NCBI GenBank assembly: GCA_963678705.1
Contig: OY783212.1
Location: forward strand, 11,904,001 to 11,968,000
Length of the DNA: 64,000 nt
Direction: 5' to 3'
Source of the DNA: Panorpa germanica
Taxonomy: Eukaryota; Arthropoda; Insecta; Mecoptera; Panorpidae
Part shown: in pieces, positions 10,501 to 20,428 of the stretch
Position numbering within the stretch: position 1 is the stretch's first letter
Layout: each line of letters opens with the position of its first letter
The notes under the pieces: generated by a model
What the model was told of the DNA's origin: nothing
What the model saw: the letters and a program-made list of their open reading frames with translations, nothing else
Databases searched by the model: none
Made by a program: the position numbers and the translations under genes

Positions 10501-11345
10501 TCAACATCAAATCGTAGGTACTCTGTATTCATTCAAATCTATCGACTGTGTAACAAACGAAGAAGAAGCCACTAATTATCCAAGTGAATTTTTAAACTCC
10601 TTGGATGTGCCTGGTTTACCACCGCACAATTTAAAACTTAAGGTTGGCTCGGTAGTCATCATGCTGAGAAATTTACACCAACCAAAACTGTGCAATGGAA
10701 CGCGTTTGGTGATAAAAAAACTGATGAGCAATGTGATTCACGCGTCGATACTTAAAGGAAAATTTAAAGATGAGGAAGTTCTTATTCCAAGGATTCCGAT
10801 GATCCTAACGGATATGCCATTTGAGTTTAAACGAATTCAATTCCCGATTCGTCTTGCCTTCGCCATGACGATCAACAAATCACAGGGCCAATCCTTGACT
10901 ATTTGTGGCCTCAATCTAGAAAATGCATGTTTTTCTCATGGTCAATTGTACGTGGCATGCTCACGTGTCGGCAAACCATCCGCTTTATTTGTTCTTGCGC
11001 CTGACCAAAAAACAAAGAATGTCGTTTACCACAAGGTGCTTGAATGAAAATCCCATTAATGAATTAATAATCCGAGTGTATTCCAATCTGCACAACATAG
11101 TTTTCAATCATTTTTTTCTGACATGAGTTTGAATTACTTAATTTTCTAATATTTTTTTAATTTTTATTCTCATTCTGTATGTTTTCATCATCATTCATCA
11201 TAATAAAATACTTTTATGTTTCTATCTATATTAATATTATTTTGTATCATTGTATTACGTTCATCAAAGCCTAAATTGGTTCAGCTAAAAGGTAACACGA
11301 CATTCATTGACTGTTAGGCGGTACGAAGTTCGCCGGGTCAGCTAG
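7552..11345 (+). mobile_element. Helitron (copy A)
   Basis: The element begins with TC (TCTATATATATAAAACAAAG) directly after an A and ends with CTAG directly before a T, the classic Helitron insertion between A and T without target duplication. A short GC-rich hairpin region (GGCGGTACGAAGTTCGCC) precedes the 3' CTAG. Near the 5' end, ATATAAAACAAAGACGGGT occurs twice (around 7557 and 7689). The 935-codon Rep-helicase frame lies inside. The length, 3794 bp, equals that of the inverted copy at 11430-15223. Confidence 0.93.
8240..11047 (+). CDS. Helitron Rep-helicase, N-terminally truncated (copy A)
   Basis: 935 residues. The HUH nuclease motif is at the very start (LPHAHILIW, His 13 and His 15). 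Two tyrosines in KYICKYVTKG (about 152 and 156) match the Rep Y2 motif. A PIF1-family helicase follows, with Walker A APGGTGKT at about 508-515, a Walker B IIIWDE, and a C-terminal TINKSQGQSL motif. Known Helitron proteins have several hundred more residues before the HUH motif. Just upstream, at about 8191, ATG CCG CGT CCT AGA AGA then TAA looks like a remnant N-terminus, suggesting an internal deletion. The motifs for rolling-circle nicking and unwinding remain, but the missing N-terminal part makes autonomy doubtful. Confidence 0.9.
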   Translation: MYSIEWQKRGLPHAHILIWLVKRIQPDQIDDIICAEIPAPETDPDLHDVVITNMIHGPCGTINRQSPCMVDGKCSKRYPRKLTAETITGNDGYPLYRRRSLDDNGRTITTKVKGNDFVVDNSWIVSYSPLLSKTFKAHCNVEYCNSVKSIKYICKYVTKGSDMAVFGIQTSNINDEITRYQVGRYVNCNEAIWRIFSFPIHERHSTVVHLGVHLENGQRVYFTASNAAQRAETPPATTLTSFFAICQSDPFARTLLYSEMPRYYTWNATSKKFQRRKQGDAVPGYPDMRSTDALGRIYTVHPKNDECFYLRLLLVHVRGPTSFESLRTVNGIVCPTFRAACQELNLLENDTHWDTTIAEAIISASPSQIRTLFAIIISTCFPSNPRDLWNKYKDNMSEDILHRIRVSSRNSDLEVNEEMHNQTLLLIEDMCYLMCGSLLVRLGMPAPDRGMNDAFNRELEPEREYDPHELIQSVQTNVPLLNPKQREVYDTLINAIDDGNGGLFFLDAPGGTGKTFFMSLIFATVRARSEIAVAITFSGIAATLLDGCRTAHSALKLPLNLQTTEQPTCNISKHSAMAKVLVASKIIIWDECTMAHKRALEALDRTLKDLRNDSRCFGGAMILLSSDFRQTLPVIPRSTAADEINACLKASNLWRYVKKLQLSVNMRVALLNDLSADDFSKQLLIIGNGRVPVDKSSGLISFPPNVCNFVSSKYELINKVFPDIIANHKNTKWLNERAILAAKNKDVDDLNFIIQHQIVGTLYSFKSIDCVTNEEEATNYPSEFLNSLDVPGLPPHNLKLKVGSVVIMLRNLHQPKLCNGTRLVIKKLMSNVIHASILKGKFKDEEVLIPRIPMILTDMPFEFKRIQFPIRLAFAMTINKSQGQSLTICGLNLENACFSHGQLYVACSRVGKPSALFVLAPDQKTKNVVYHKVLE

Positions 11346-11429
11346 TGTTAGATAAACCTGAAATACACGTAACTATATCTTTAACGAAAGTAACTATAAA
11401 TAGATACATACTTAAACATTTATTTGAAA
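11346..11429. other. 84-bp unique spacer between inverted Helitrons
   Basis: A non-palindromic AT-rich sequence separating the two facing 3' ends. It begins TGTTAG and ends TTTGAAA. Each Helitron meets it at the expected T (T at 11346; A at 11429, which is T on the minus strand). Confidence 0.85.
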
Positions 11430-14400
11430 CTAGCTGACCCGGCGAACTTCGTACCGCCTAACAGTCAATGAATGTCGTGTTACCTTTTAGCTGAACCAAT
11501 TTAGGCTTTGATGAACGTAATACAATGATACAAAATAATATTAATATAGATAGAAACATAAAAGTATTTTATTATGATGAATGATGATGAAAACATACAG
11601 AATGAGAATAAAAATTAAAAAAATATTAGAAAATTAAGTAATTCAAACTCATGTCAGAAAAAAATGATTGAAAACTATGTTGTGCAGATTGGAATACACT
11701 CGGATTATTAATTCATTAATGGGATTTTCATTCAAGCACCTTGTGGTAAACGACATTCTTTGTTTTTTGGTCAGGCGCAAGAACAAATAAAGCGGATGGT
11801 TTGCCGACACGTGAGCATGCCACGTACAATTGACCATGAGAAAAACATGCATTTTCTAGATTGAGGCCACAAATAGTCAAGGATTGGCCCTGTGATTTGT
11901 TGATCGTCATGGCGAAGGCAAGACGAATCGGGAATTGAATTCGTTTAAACTCAAATGGCATATCCGTTAGGATCATCGGAATCCTTGGAATAAGAACTTC
12001 CTCATCTTTAAATTTTCCTTTAAGTATCGACGCGTGAATCACATTGCTCATCAGTTTTTTTATCACCAAACGCGTTCCATTGCACAGTTTTGGTTGGTGT
12101 AAATTTCTCAGCATGATGACTACCGAGCCAACCTTAAGTTTTAAATTGTGCGGTGGTAAACCAGGCACATCCAAGGAGTTTAAAAATTCACTTGGATAAT
12201 TAGTGGCTTCTTCTTCGTTTGTTACACAGTCGATAGATTTGAATGAATACAGAGTACCTACGATTTGATGTTGAATTATAAAATTGAGGTCATCTACATC
12301 TTTATTTTTAGCGGCCAAAATTGCTCGCTCATTTAACCATTTAGTATTTTTGTGGTTAGCAATGATATCCGGGAATACTTTGTTGATAAGCTCGTATTTT
12401 GATGATACAAAATTGCAAACATTTGGAGGAAATGAAATCAAACCGCTCGATTTGTCAACAGGAACACGGCCATTACCGATAATCAGCAATTGCTTCGAGA
12501 AATCATCAGCAGATAGATCGTTCAACAATGCAACTCTCATATTTACAGACAGTTGAAGTTTCTTTACATATCGCCACAGATTTGATGCTTTGAGGCAAGC
12601 GTTTATTTCGTCGGCAGCAGTAGATCTTGGAATGACTGGTAGTGTTTGTCGGAAATCGCTAGATAATAAAATCATTGCACCACCAAAACATCTCGAGTCA
12701 TTGCGCAGATCTTTTAATGTTCGGTCTAGTGCTTCCAATGCGCGTTTGTGCGCCATTGTGCATTCGTCCCATATGATGATTTTTGATGCTACTAAAACTT
12801 TGGCCATTGCGGAGTGTTTCGAAATGTTACATGTCGGTTGTTCAGTAGTTTGAAGGTTTAATGGCAATTTTAACGCTGAGTGAGCCGTACGGCATCCGTC
12901 TAACAATGTGGCCGCTATTCCAGAAAAAGTAATTGCTACCGCAATTTCGGATCTCGCACGTACAGTGGCAAAAATCAATGACATGAAGAATGTCTTCCCA
13001 GTTCCACCGGGGGCATCCAAAAAAAATAAGCCGCCATTTCCATCATCAATTGCATTAATCAGTGTATCATAGACTTCCCTCTGCTTAGGATTCAACAGAG
13101 GTACATTCGTTTGGACTGATTGGATTAGTTCATGTGGATCATATTCACGTTCAGGTTCCAATTCTCTATTAAATGCGTCATTCATTCCGCGATCTGGCGC
13201 TGGCATTCCTAACCTAACTAACAAACTGCCGCACATGAGGTAACACATATCTTCGATCAAGAGCAAAGTCTGGTTATGCATCTCCTCATTCACCTCAAGA
13301 TCGGAATTTCTTGAGCTGACGCGAATTCGATGTAAAATATCTTCAGACATGTTATCTTTGTATTTGTTCCATAGGTCACGTGGGTTCGATGGGAAGCATG
13401 TCGAAATGATGATAGCAAATAATGTGCGTATCTGACTTGGAGATGCAGAAATAATTGCTTCAGCGATTGTCGTGTCCCAATGAGTATCGTTTTCAAGCAA
13501 ATTCAGCTCTTGACATGCTGCACGAAATGTGGGGCACACTATACCATTAACAGTTCGTAGTGATTCAAATGATGTTGGCCCTCGAACATGTACCAGCAAC
13601 AACCGCAAATAGAAACATTCATCATTCTTCGGATGAACTGTGTAAATACGACCAAGAGCATCAGTAGAACGCATATCTGGATAACCAGGAACTGCATCGC
13701 CTTGCTTCCGACGTTGAAATTTCTTCGATGTAGCGTTCCAAGTGTAATAACGTGGCATTTCTGAGTAAAGCAAAGTTCGTGCGAACGGATCGCTTTGACA
13801 AATCGCAAAGAAACTGGTCAGTGTTGTCGCTGGAGGTGTTTCGGCACGTTGAGCAGCATTCGACGCTGTGAAATATACTCTCTGACCGTTCTCTAGATGC
13901 ACCCCCAAATGTACAACAGTAGAATGACGTTCGTGAATAGGGAATGAAAATATACGCCAAATTGCTTCATTGCAGTTCACATATCTACCGACTTGATAGC
14001 GCGTGATTTCATCGTTGATATTGGATGTTTGGATACCAAACACCGCCATGTCGCTGCCTTTCGTGACATATTTGCAAATGTATTTAATTGACTTGACCGA
14101 ATTGCAATACTCAACATTACAATGTGCCTTAAATGTTTTGGAAAGAAGTGGTGAATATGAAACAATCCAACTGTTGTCAACTACGAAATCGTTTCCTTTC
14201 ACTTTAGTTGTGATAGTTCTACCATTATCATCAAGCGATCGACGCCGATACAATGGATAACCATCGTTGCCTGTAATGGTCTCTGCCGTCAATTTTCGTG
14301 GATACCGTTTGGAACACTTGCCGTCGACCATGCACGGTGATTGGCGGTTGATAGTGCCACACGGTCCATGAATCATATTCGTGATTACAACATCATGTAG

Positions 14401-15223
14401 GTCTGGATCGGTTTCAGGAGCAGGAATCTCCGCACATATGATGTCATCTATTTGATCTGGCTGAATTCTTTTGACTAACCAAATTAGAATGTGAGCATGC
14501 GGTAGGCCTCGTTTTTGCCATTCGATTGAATACATCCAGCATCGAGTATTCCCAAAGACGTATTATCTTCTAGGACGCGGCATTGTTATTAATATTAATA
14601 CTGAATGTGCACTCGCATAAAACCACAAAAAACCACTTTCGAGACATAGACAATAGCACAAAGAGTATATAAGCACTACATATGAATAGCTTATCAAGAA
14701 AAATTATAGTTATAGATAACCTATAAAAAGACATTTACACTTTTGTTAACCTGTACAATAAATCTTAGGTATTATTTTCTGAAATTAAAAATTAAATAAT
14801 TAATAAATAATTTACACAAATTAATGTCTAAAACAAACAAATATAACAGTACCTGAACTTTCGAGACATTTTACAAAAAATAAATTTCTGAACGCACACA
14901 TGAATAGTTGTTACAACATGTTGTCATGACAACAAATGTTTGACATGAAATAAACAAATCAGCATTTATTGAAATGATTAAGTATCGAGTTTTCATTGTC
15001 GAGTTTTTTAAATTTCGAATTTTCATTGTTTTTAAGATGTATTATGCTATTGTAAGTGTTGTAACAAACCCGTCTTTGTTTTATATATTTTCATTGTTTT
15101 TAAGATGTATTATGCTATTCGGGGCGAAGACAAATCCAACGAATCAATAACCATGAATATTGGTTCAGCAGATCTCGAGTTATAAGTGTTGCAACAAACC
15201 CGTCTTTGTTTTATATATATAGA
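11430..15223 (-). mobile_element. Helitron (copy B, inverted)
   Basis: Same element on the opposite strand: the minus-strand 5' TC is at 15223-15222 and the 3' CTAG at 11433-11430, again between A and T. It is also 3794 bp, and its translated frame is the same as in copy A along all 935 residues. The two elements form a near-perfect 3.8-kb inverted repeat. Confidence 0.93.
11728..14535 (-). CDS. Helitron Rep-helicase, N-terminally truncated (copy B)
   Basis: 935 residues identical to copy A by comparison of the translations, with the HUH, Y2 and PIF1 helicase motifs. It has the same upstream remnant and therefore the same missing N-terminal part. Identical deletion boundaries mean both copies came from one already deleted source, or that one templated the other. 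Confidence 0.9.
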   Translation of the reverse strand: MYSIEWQKRGLPHAHILIWLVKRIQPDQIDDIICAEIPAPETDPDLHDVVITNMIHGPCGTINRQSPCMVDGKCSKRYPRKLTAETITGNDGYPLYRRRSLDDNGRTITTKVKGNDFVVDNSWIVSYSPLLSKTFKAHCNVEYCNSVKSIKYICKYVTKGSDMAVFGIQTSNINDEITRYQVGRYVNCNEAIWRIFSFPIHERHSTVVHLGVHLENGQRVYFTASNAAQRAETPPATTLTSFFAICQSDPFARTLLYSEMPRYYTWNATSKKFQRRKQGDAVPGYPDMRSTDALGRIYTVHPKNDECFYLRLLLVHVRGPTSFESLRTVNGIVCPTFRAACQELNLLENDTHWDTTIAEAIISASPSQIRTLFAIIISTCFPSNPRDLWNKYKDNMSEDILHRIRVSSRNSDLEVNEEMHNQTLLLIEDMCYLMCGSLLVRLGMPAPDRGMNDAFNRELEPEREYDPHELIQSVQTNVPLLNPKQREVYDTLINAIDDGNGGLFFLDAPGGTGKTFFMSLIFATVRARSEIAVAITFSGIAATLLDGCRTAHSALKLPLNLQTTEQPTCNISKHSAMAKVLVASKIIIWDECTMAHKRALEALDRTLKDLRNDSRCFGGAMILLSSDFRQTLPVIPRSTAADEINACLKASNLWRYVKKLQLSVNMRVALLNDLSADDFSKQLLIIGNGRVPVDKSSGLISFPPNVCNFVSSKYELINKVFPDIIANHKNTKWLNERAILAAKNKDVDDLNFIIQHQIVGTLYSFKSIDCVTNEEEATNYPSEFLNSLDVPGLPPHNLKLKVGSVVIMLRNLHQPKLCNGTRLVIKKLMSNVIHASILKGKFKDEEVLIPRIPMILTDMPFEFKRIQFPIRLAFAMTINKSQGQSLTICGLNLENACFSHGQLYVACSRVGKPSALFVLAPDQKTKNVVYHKVLE

Positions 15224-16802
15224 TGAAAGTACAAAACAGATTATTAATTATGGAAGCTCAACTTGAGGAAAACGGAGTTCACGGATAAATAAGTGAATAC
15301 ACTGTTATCATATATTAAATATACATTTCTGCAAAGTAAACAAAATATTCTTTATCAATTACGTATTTATTTTAAGGTGTCATTTATCCATTCCCAGAAG
15401 AGCAACTGTTATTTTCCTGCTTTGCAATGTCACGTGATAACCGGGTGTGTAAAAAGTATTAAAAGGAATAACACATCTTAAATTATTATTTGACAATAGG
15501 GTTTAAACTTAGCATTTATTATTTGCTGGTGTAAGTAAAGTAGTAAGTAAATAAAAAGCAAAAGATATTGAAGTATATCAATCGTTTAAATATATAAAAG
15601 AAGGACGAAAAGCCTACTTCCTGACCTCCAGAAAGGAGGTCAAATATTCTGTCCTTCTCAAATTGAAGATGATACAAGACTTTTATTTAACAAATAAATG
15701 TATCACTAATACTAAAAGATGCTGCTAAATTAAATAAATTTCATTAATTCGACGAGTCTAAGACAAAGCAGTAGGCAAGTAGGGGGCTGGCCAGTGTGCT
15801 AGCTTGCCCGCTGGCGCCTGGACTTCTTAGAAAAGGTTGGCAACCGTAATTATATTATATTATTCTTTTTCATTTCCTCGAATGTTGGGATTACCCGCGT
15901 TTTGTAGCTTGTTTCCGGCGGGGGTATGAGCATGACCTCATCTATGTAAACACTATATATTGTTTTCCGTATAATCCGACATTTAATAACTATCTATTAT
16001 TTTGGAAAAACTGCAACCTTATCACAATTGCTTTCCAGCCAATCTAAAATTACCTTCTTCTTTTGTTTGATATTTTAATTTCAGATGTTGGGTGGTGAAT
16101 ACAGAAAACTAACATTCTGACGTGTATAGCGCTTGTACAGCTTTATATATATTTATTAAAATGTTTGACTGAATATTTATTACTTTGAATATAAACATAG
16201 ATATATATATAATACAAAATGATAATCAATAATGCAAAAGGATTTAATGAAATGTCAATTTATAAATATGTATATTAAAAAAGTTATATACATCACACGT
16301 TAAACACGAATATCCTTGAAATCTAAAAAAAAATGGTGATGATAATCAAAACAAAATGTAAAAAAACACTTAACATTTTAAATGACTCTATAATAAATTT
16401 TTTTCGATACATGGGCGTCCGCGACAAAATTTACAAAGTGACCAACCACATTCCATTTTATTCAAAGCAAGTTTGCCAAATATTTAATTTCCTCACAAGT
16501 ATCAAACAAAATATTATTTTTCTATTCTTTGTCTTTACATTAAGCCTCCGTGTGACTTTGGGTCTTTGACGGAATAGTAGAGTTTTTTGAGTTTTCTAAG
16601 CTTTCAAAAAACCTGAAAAAATTCTGGATTACTTTTTGAAGTGTGTACTACATGGCCCAGAAATTGCCAAAGTCTAAAGTTTAAAACCGTAGTTAATAAA
16701 AATTGACAAATAGTAAAAAACGCGGAAAAAGCGGAATATCGTTGAAAAATTCTTAACTTTATAACAAACAAATATTAAGAAAAAGGGTTGCAGACTTTTA
16801 TA
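15224..16802. other. non-coding stretch, probably intronic
   Basis: AT-rich, with no supported coding region. A nested hairpin lies at 15599-15658. If copy 2 of the membrane protein uses the first exon at 20354-20428, this is part of its first intron. Confidence 0.4.
15599..15658. other. nested inverted repeat (hairpin)
   Basis: The outer arms AGAAGGAC (15599-15606) and GTCCTTCT (15651-15658) enclose inner arms GACCTCC (15623-15629) and GGAGGTC (15635-15641) with an AGAAA loop. The unpaired middle parts differ in length. The role is unknown. Confidence 0.6.
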
Positions 16803-16810
16803 CCTTAGTC

Positions 16811-18247
16811 CAGGGTAGGCGAACCAATGGCACGCGTGCCATTGATGGCACGCGACACAATATTTTGGGCACGTCGCCGATCATAAAACATGTGTAAAAA
16901 ATGTGTTAAGTAATAGGTATTTTGTAGTATTTAAGTAGGATCGAACTGCATCATTCACCAACAAGCCTTGTGTTCTAAGAGTGGTTTAATATCCCTTGAT
17001 AATATAATGGCGGTAGTTACAAAAATAGTCAACCTCATCTCGTCACAGGCTTTAAACAAGCGAAAGTTCGATGCTTTGTTGGATGAAGTCAACTCGGTGT
17101 ATAATGGCTTACTGATGTATAATAATGTTCGCTGGTTGGTTCGCGGGAGTGTACTTGAAAGATTTGTTGATTGTTTGGAAGAAATCAGACTGTTTTTGCA
17201 AAATGAGGGAAAAATTGAACAATACCCACAGTTGTTGGACGTTATGTGGCTTTCAAAATTGATGTTTTTTACAGACATATGCCAACATTTAAATACATTA
17301 AACGTAAAGCTTCAAGGGACAAACAAAACAATTATTGTCATGATAGATCTCAATCGCGCTTTTGAGGCTAAACTGCAAGTTTTCAGAAACGATATTATCA
17401 CAAGAAACTACAAGTATTTTCCAAACTTGAAAAAATATATCAATGATTTTGATATTCACGAGACAGCAAACAAAGAAAAATTTACTGAAGAATTTATTTC
17501 TGTGATCGATTCTTTAATCAAGGAATTTTCAGGGAGATTTTCTCAGTTCAAAGAATTGTCGGAAATACTCAAATTTATTATGTGCCCTGATGTGGCGTCA
17601 TTTCATAAACTGAACTTCTCTCAATTCGATTGGTTGGAAATTGAAGAATTTGAAATGCAGTTGATTGATTTCCAATCTAGCTCAGTATGGATTCAAAAAT
17701 TTATTGAAACAAGGAAAGAGTTGGAATTAATTGAAACTGAAAGATTGACAAGTAATTTAAGTAAAAACGCTAATAACAAAATTCTGGAAACATGGAATGC
17801 GTTACCAGACACATTTAACTGTTTGAAGAAGCTGGATCATGCTATTTTAACAATGTTTTCATCTACCTATGCCTGTGAGTCATTATTTTCAGAGATGAAT
17901 AACATTAAAAACTCGGTTAGAAACCGTTTGACAGATGAATCCAGTTCAGCATGCATTTTGCTAAAAGTAACATCTTACAACCCTAACATAAATTATTTGT
18001 CATCTAACCTGCAGCAACAGAAGTCACACTAATTTTACAGTAATTTAATTTATGCATGTAATAAAAATATTCCAAAATGTACCTCTTTTGTTTACTTTAT
18101 TTAATAAAGAGTTTTGATAGATAGTATTTATTATTATTATTTTCCAAATAATCAGAAAGTCAAAATTATTTGATGGCACGTCAATGACCTCATTCGACAT
18201 TTTTCAGAAAAAATGGCACGTTGATGCATAAAGGTTCGCCTACCCTG
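16811..18247 (+). mobile_element. hAT element, internally deleted
   Basis: Terminal inverted repeats CAGGGTAGGCGAACC lie at both ends. An exact 8-bp target duplication CCTTAGTC is at 16803-16810 and 18248-18255. The element is 1437 bp. The 8-bp duplication and CAGGG ends are diagnostic for hAT. It holds the C-terminal part of a transposase. A further GGCACG word pattern lies just inside both ends. Confidence 0.93.
16935..18032 (+). pseudogene. hAT transposase fragment (ZBED/GTF2IRD2-like clade)
   Basis: Open from just after a TAA (16932) to TAA at 18032. It begins inside the catalytic region with NCIIHQQALCSK, a motif conserved in domesticated and active hAT transposases of the GTF2IRD2/ZBED5 group, then NNVRWLVRGSVLERF. 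The C-terminal dimerisation segment is present (STYACESLFSEMNNIKNSVR followed by NRLTDE). The N-terminal BED finger and first catalytic Asp are missing, so the protein cannot be a complete transposase. The downstream frame is undamaged, which suggests a recent deletion or use as a non-autonomous element. Confidence 0.85.
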
Positions 18248-18255
18248 CCTTAGTC

Positions 18256-20353
18256 TATAAGCTTTCGAAAGAATGTAGTGTCTTTGGCGTGAGCTACGAA
18301 AAGTTGAATTATTTGTGCACCTGAAAGTGGGGAATATTTAACGGATTCATGCATGTCATAATAATCGTAACGGTGATTATTGGGCACAAAATAAGTTATT
18401 ATTGATGAAAATACAAAGGGTTTGAAATAATAATTAATATTAGTTAATAATAATTAGTGTCAAAAAGAGAATTTACGGAGCGCAACCGCTGAATTGTCAC
18501 CCATCTTCAAAAACTTATTGTAGTAAAAGGATGAACTAATAAAAAAAAATCTATATACATATATAATCTAAGAAATAATATATTAAATTAACATAAAACA
18601 TTTATTTTAGTGCATTTACTAACATTGGAAAATACTAACGTCATTTGTACACTGACCCTTGTAGGGAACTCAGGCAAGTTTCACTGGCTTGCCTTTCCAA
18701 GTAGCCTGCCACATCCGGACGCTGCTGGAACCTTAAGTCTCTACCACTACCTATATTTTTTAGGGGGCATAGGTGAACCGCGTTGTATACCCATAAGAGA
18801 GAAATAAGAGTTTGAAATTTCAACTGTTACTTAAAAGACCCAGTGTACACACGCAGGGTCAAAATTTAACGGATTCGAAACATTGTTGCGACTAATTCGT
18901 GCTCGATCGTTTACACTTGCATAGTTGTACTATTATTTGAAGCAAGTTTTTAAGAAGAGAATCAATAATTTGCTTGCAAATACTTATTTATAGAAATAAA
19001 TTTATGCACATATATTGTCTAAAATAAATATTTAAATGATATTTACTGAAACAAATTAATGTCTCTGTTAAAAACCGGCGGTAAAAATCGTGCAGAATCT
19101 ATTCGATGAAGGTCATTTCAAAAATTTGTTATTGCGCGTGCGTACTACTTTAGTTTATGACGGCGCCAGCTATCCGGTGTGCAAAGTTGCTAATGTAAAT
19201 GCAATATAATATCAATAAAAACATTTGTTGTCAGCCGGGGCTCGGCTGTTTATCATGTACAATTCTTCATAAATAGTGCACGCAATGCAAATAATCACAC
19301 AGCCCACCCTACTTATCCTATACTCCTCTTACCCACTACCTTCCCTTCAAACCCCGACTAATTATTCTCTCTCTATATAAATTTGCAACACATTACTTGC
19401 GACACATTGCTACACATGTGATAAACAATCCGATAATACGAGTCGGGTTCTTCTTTCAAACAACATATACTCTAACATACATACATAGCATATTACACAA
19501 ATATAGCTTATTTTTCGTGCACAAAGGAATAATTTTAATAAGTTTGGGAACCGCATGTACATAACTATGCGAATTCTTTACGTACTACATATGTTTCATA
19601 TAGATTAAATGTAAACAGCAAGCTGCTTATTATCATAACTAATTTTAGAGTAAAAATGTTTAAGGATGAAGAAATAATAACTTCGATTGAAAATACTCAT
19701 TTATAAAAAAAGAAATCCTTTGATATAATTATGCAATAATAATTACTAACTATTATATTTTAATATCAAATAATAATATTTAAAAAGATATAAATATTAT
19801 GCCACATAGTTTGCGAATAATAAAAGCGTGGGGCAAAAATTAATTTGAAATAAATTCATTATACTACAAAGAATTAATTTTTCTTCAATGCAGGGCCGTC
19901 TTATGATGCAAAGAGGCGGCTACATTAGGCCGCCTCTTTATATTTTAAAAATAAAAATAATATTCGTACATTTTGTGGAGATTTCCTTTTAAATAAAAAT
20001 CGAACGTTATTTTAAAGAAAAAACATTTAAAGAGTGGCATTTTGCATCTTACTGAGAAAAATTACCACATGGCTCTGTTGCCAAGTACTTATTGAAGAAA
20101 AATTTCTCAAAAATCCAAACTTTTAAAATATGTGGGTAAAATTTGATTTTTAACAGGACGCGGTAATAATAGGTATACTAGAAAAAGCATAAATATTTAT
20201 AACATATTTTAAGTCAAAATTTTTAAACATTTAATCGTTTAGTGTAAAGAAATCCATAGGCGGTTGTTTACATGAATTTATTTATATATATTATAGGCAA
20301 CGATTTGAATTTTTTGGATGTACCCTGTTATTAAACAACTAGTATTCTCTTAC
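18256..20353. other. non-coding stretch
   Basis: AT-rich, with no gene recognised. Positions 18610-18800 are less AT-rich (ACTGGCTTGCCTTTCC region) and could be a fragment of an unrecognised repeat. A strong hairpin lies at 19910-19939. TAATAAAAGCGTGGGGC near 19817 has a near match at 37425-37443, a small shared repeat. Confidence 0.35.
19910..19939. other. 11-bp perfect hairpin, terminator-like in shape
   Basis: AAAGAGGCGGC (19910-19920), the loop TACATTAG (19921-19928) and GCCGCCTCTTT (19929-19939) pair perfectly. GC-rich DNA stands out in this AT-rich region. It probably belongs to a transposon end rather than to host regulation. Confidence 0.65.
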
Positions 20354-20428
20354 CGTTCCCAACCATCCCATTATAAATCCACCCGTCCTCAAACTGAAGC
20401 AACAACAACACTGATTAAGACACGGCAT
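20354..20428 (-). CDS. first exon of a four-pass membrane protein (probably copy 2)
   Basis: Starts at ATG 20428, reads MPCLNQCCCCFSLRTGG and on to GWLGT, and ends at a gtaag donor (20349-20353) in phase 0. The phase fits exon 2 of copy 2 (5688-5778), and no other matching first exon was seen between 5.8 and 20.3 kb. The linkage therefore rests on elimination and frame, and implies an intron of about 14.6 kb. It may instead be a stranded exon from a lost fourth copy. Confidence 0.55.

Noticed and set aside
8240-11047. Host PIF1-type DNA helicase gene
   Set aside because: HUH and Y2 Rep motifs, Helitron ends and a second identical copy show it belongs to the transposon.
7552-15223. One giant palindromic transposon with 3.8-kb inverted ends
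   Set aside because: Each arm is a complete Helitron with its own correct 5' and 3' boundary, so two elements explain it better.
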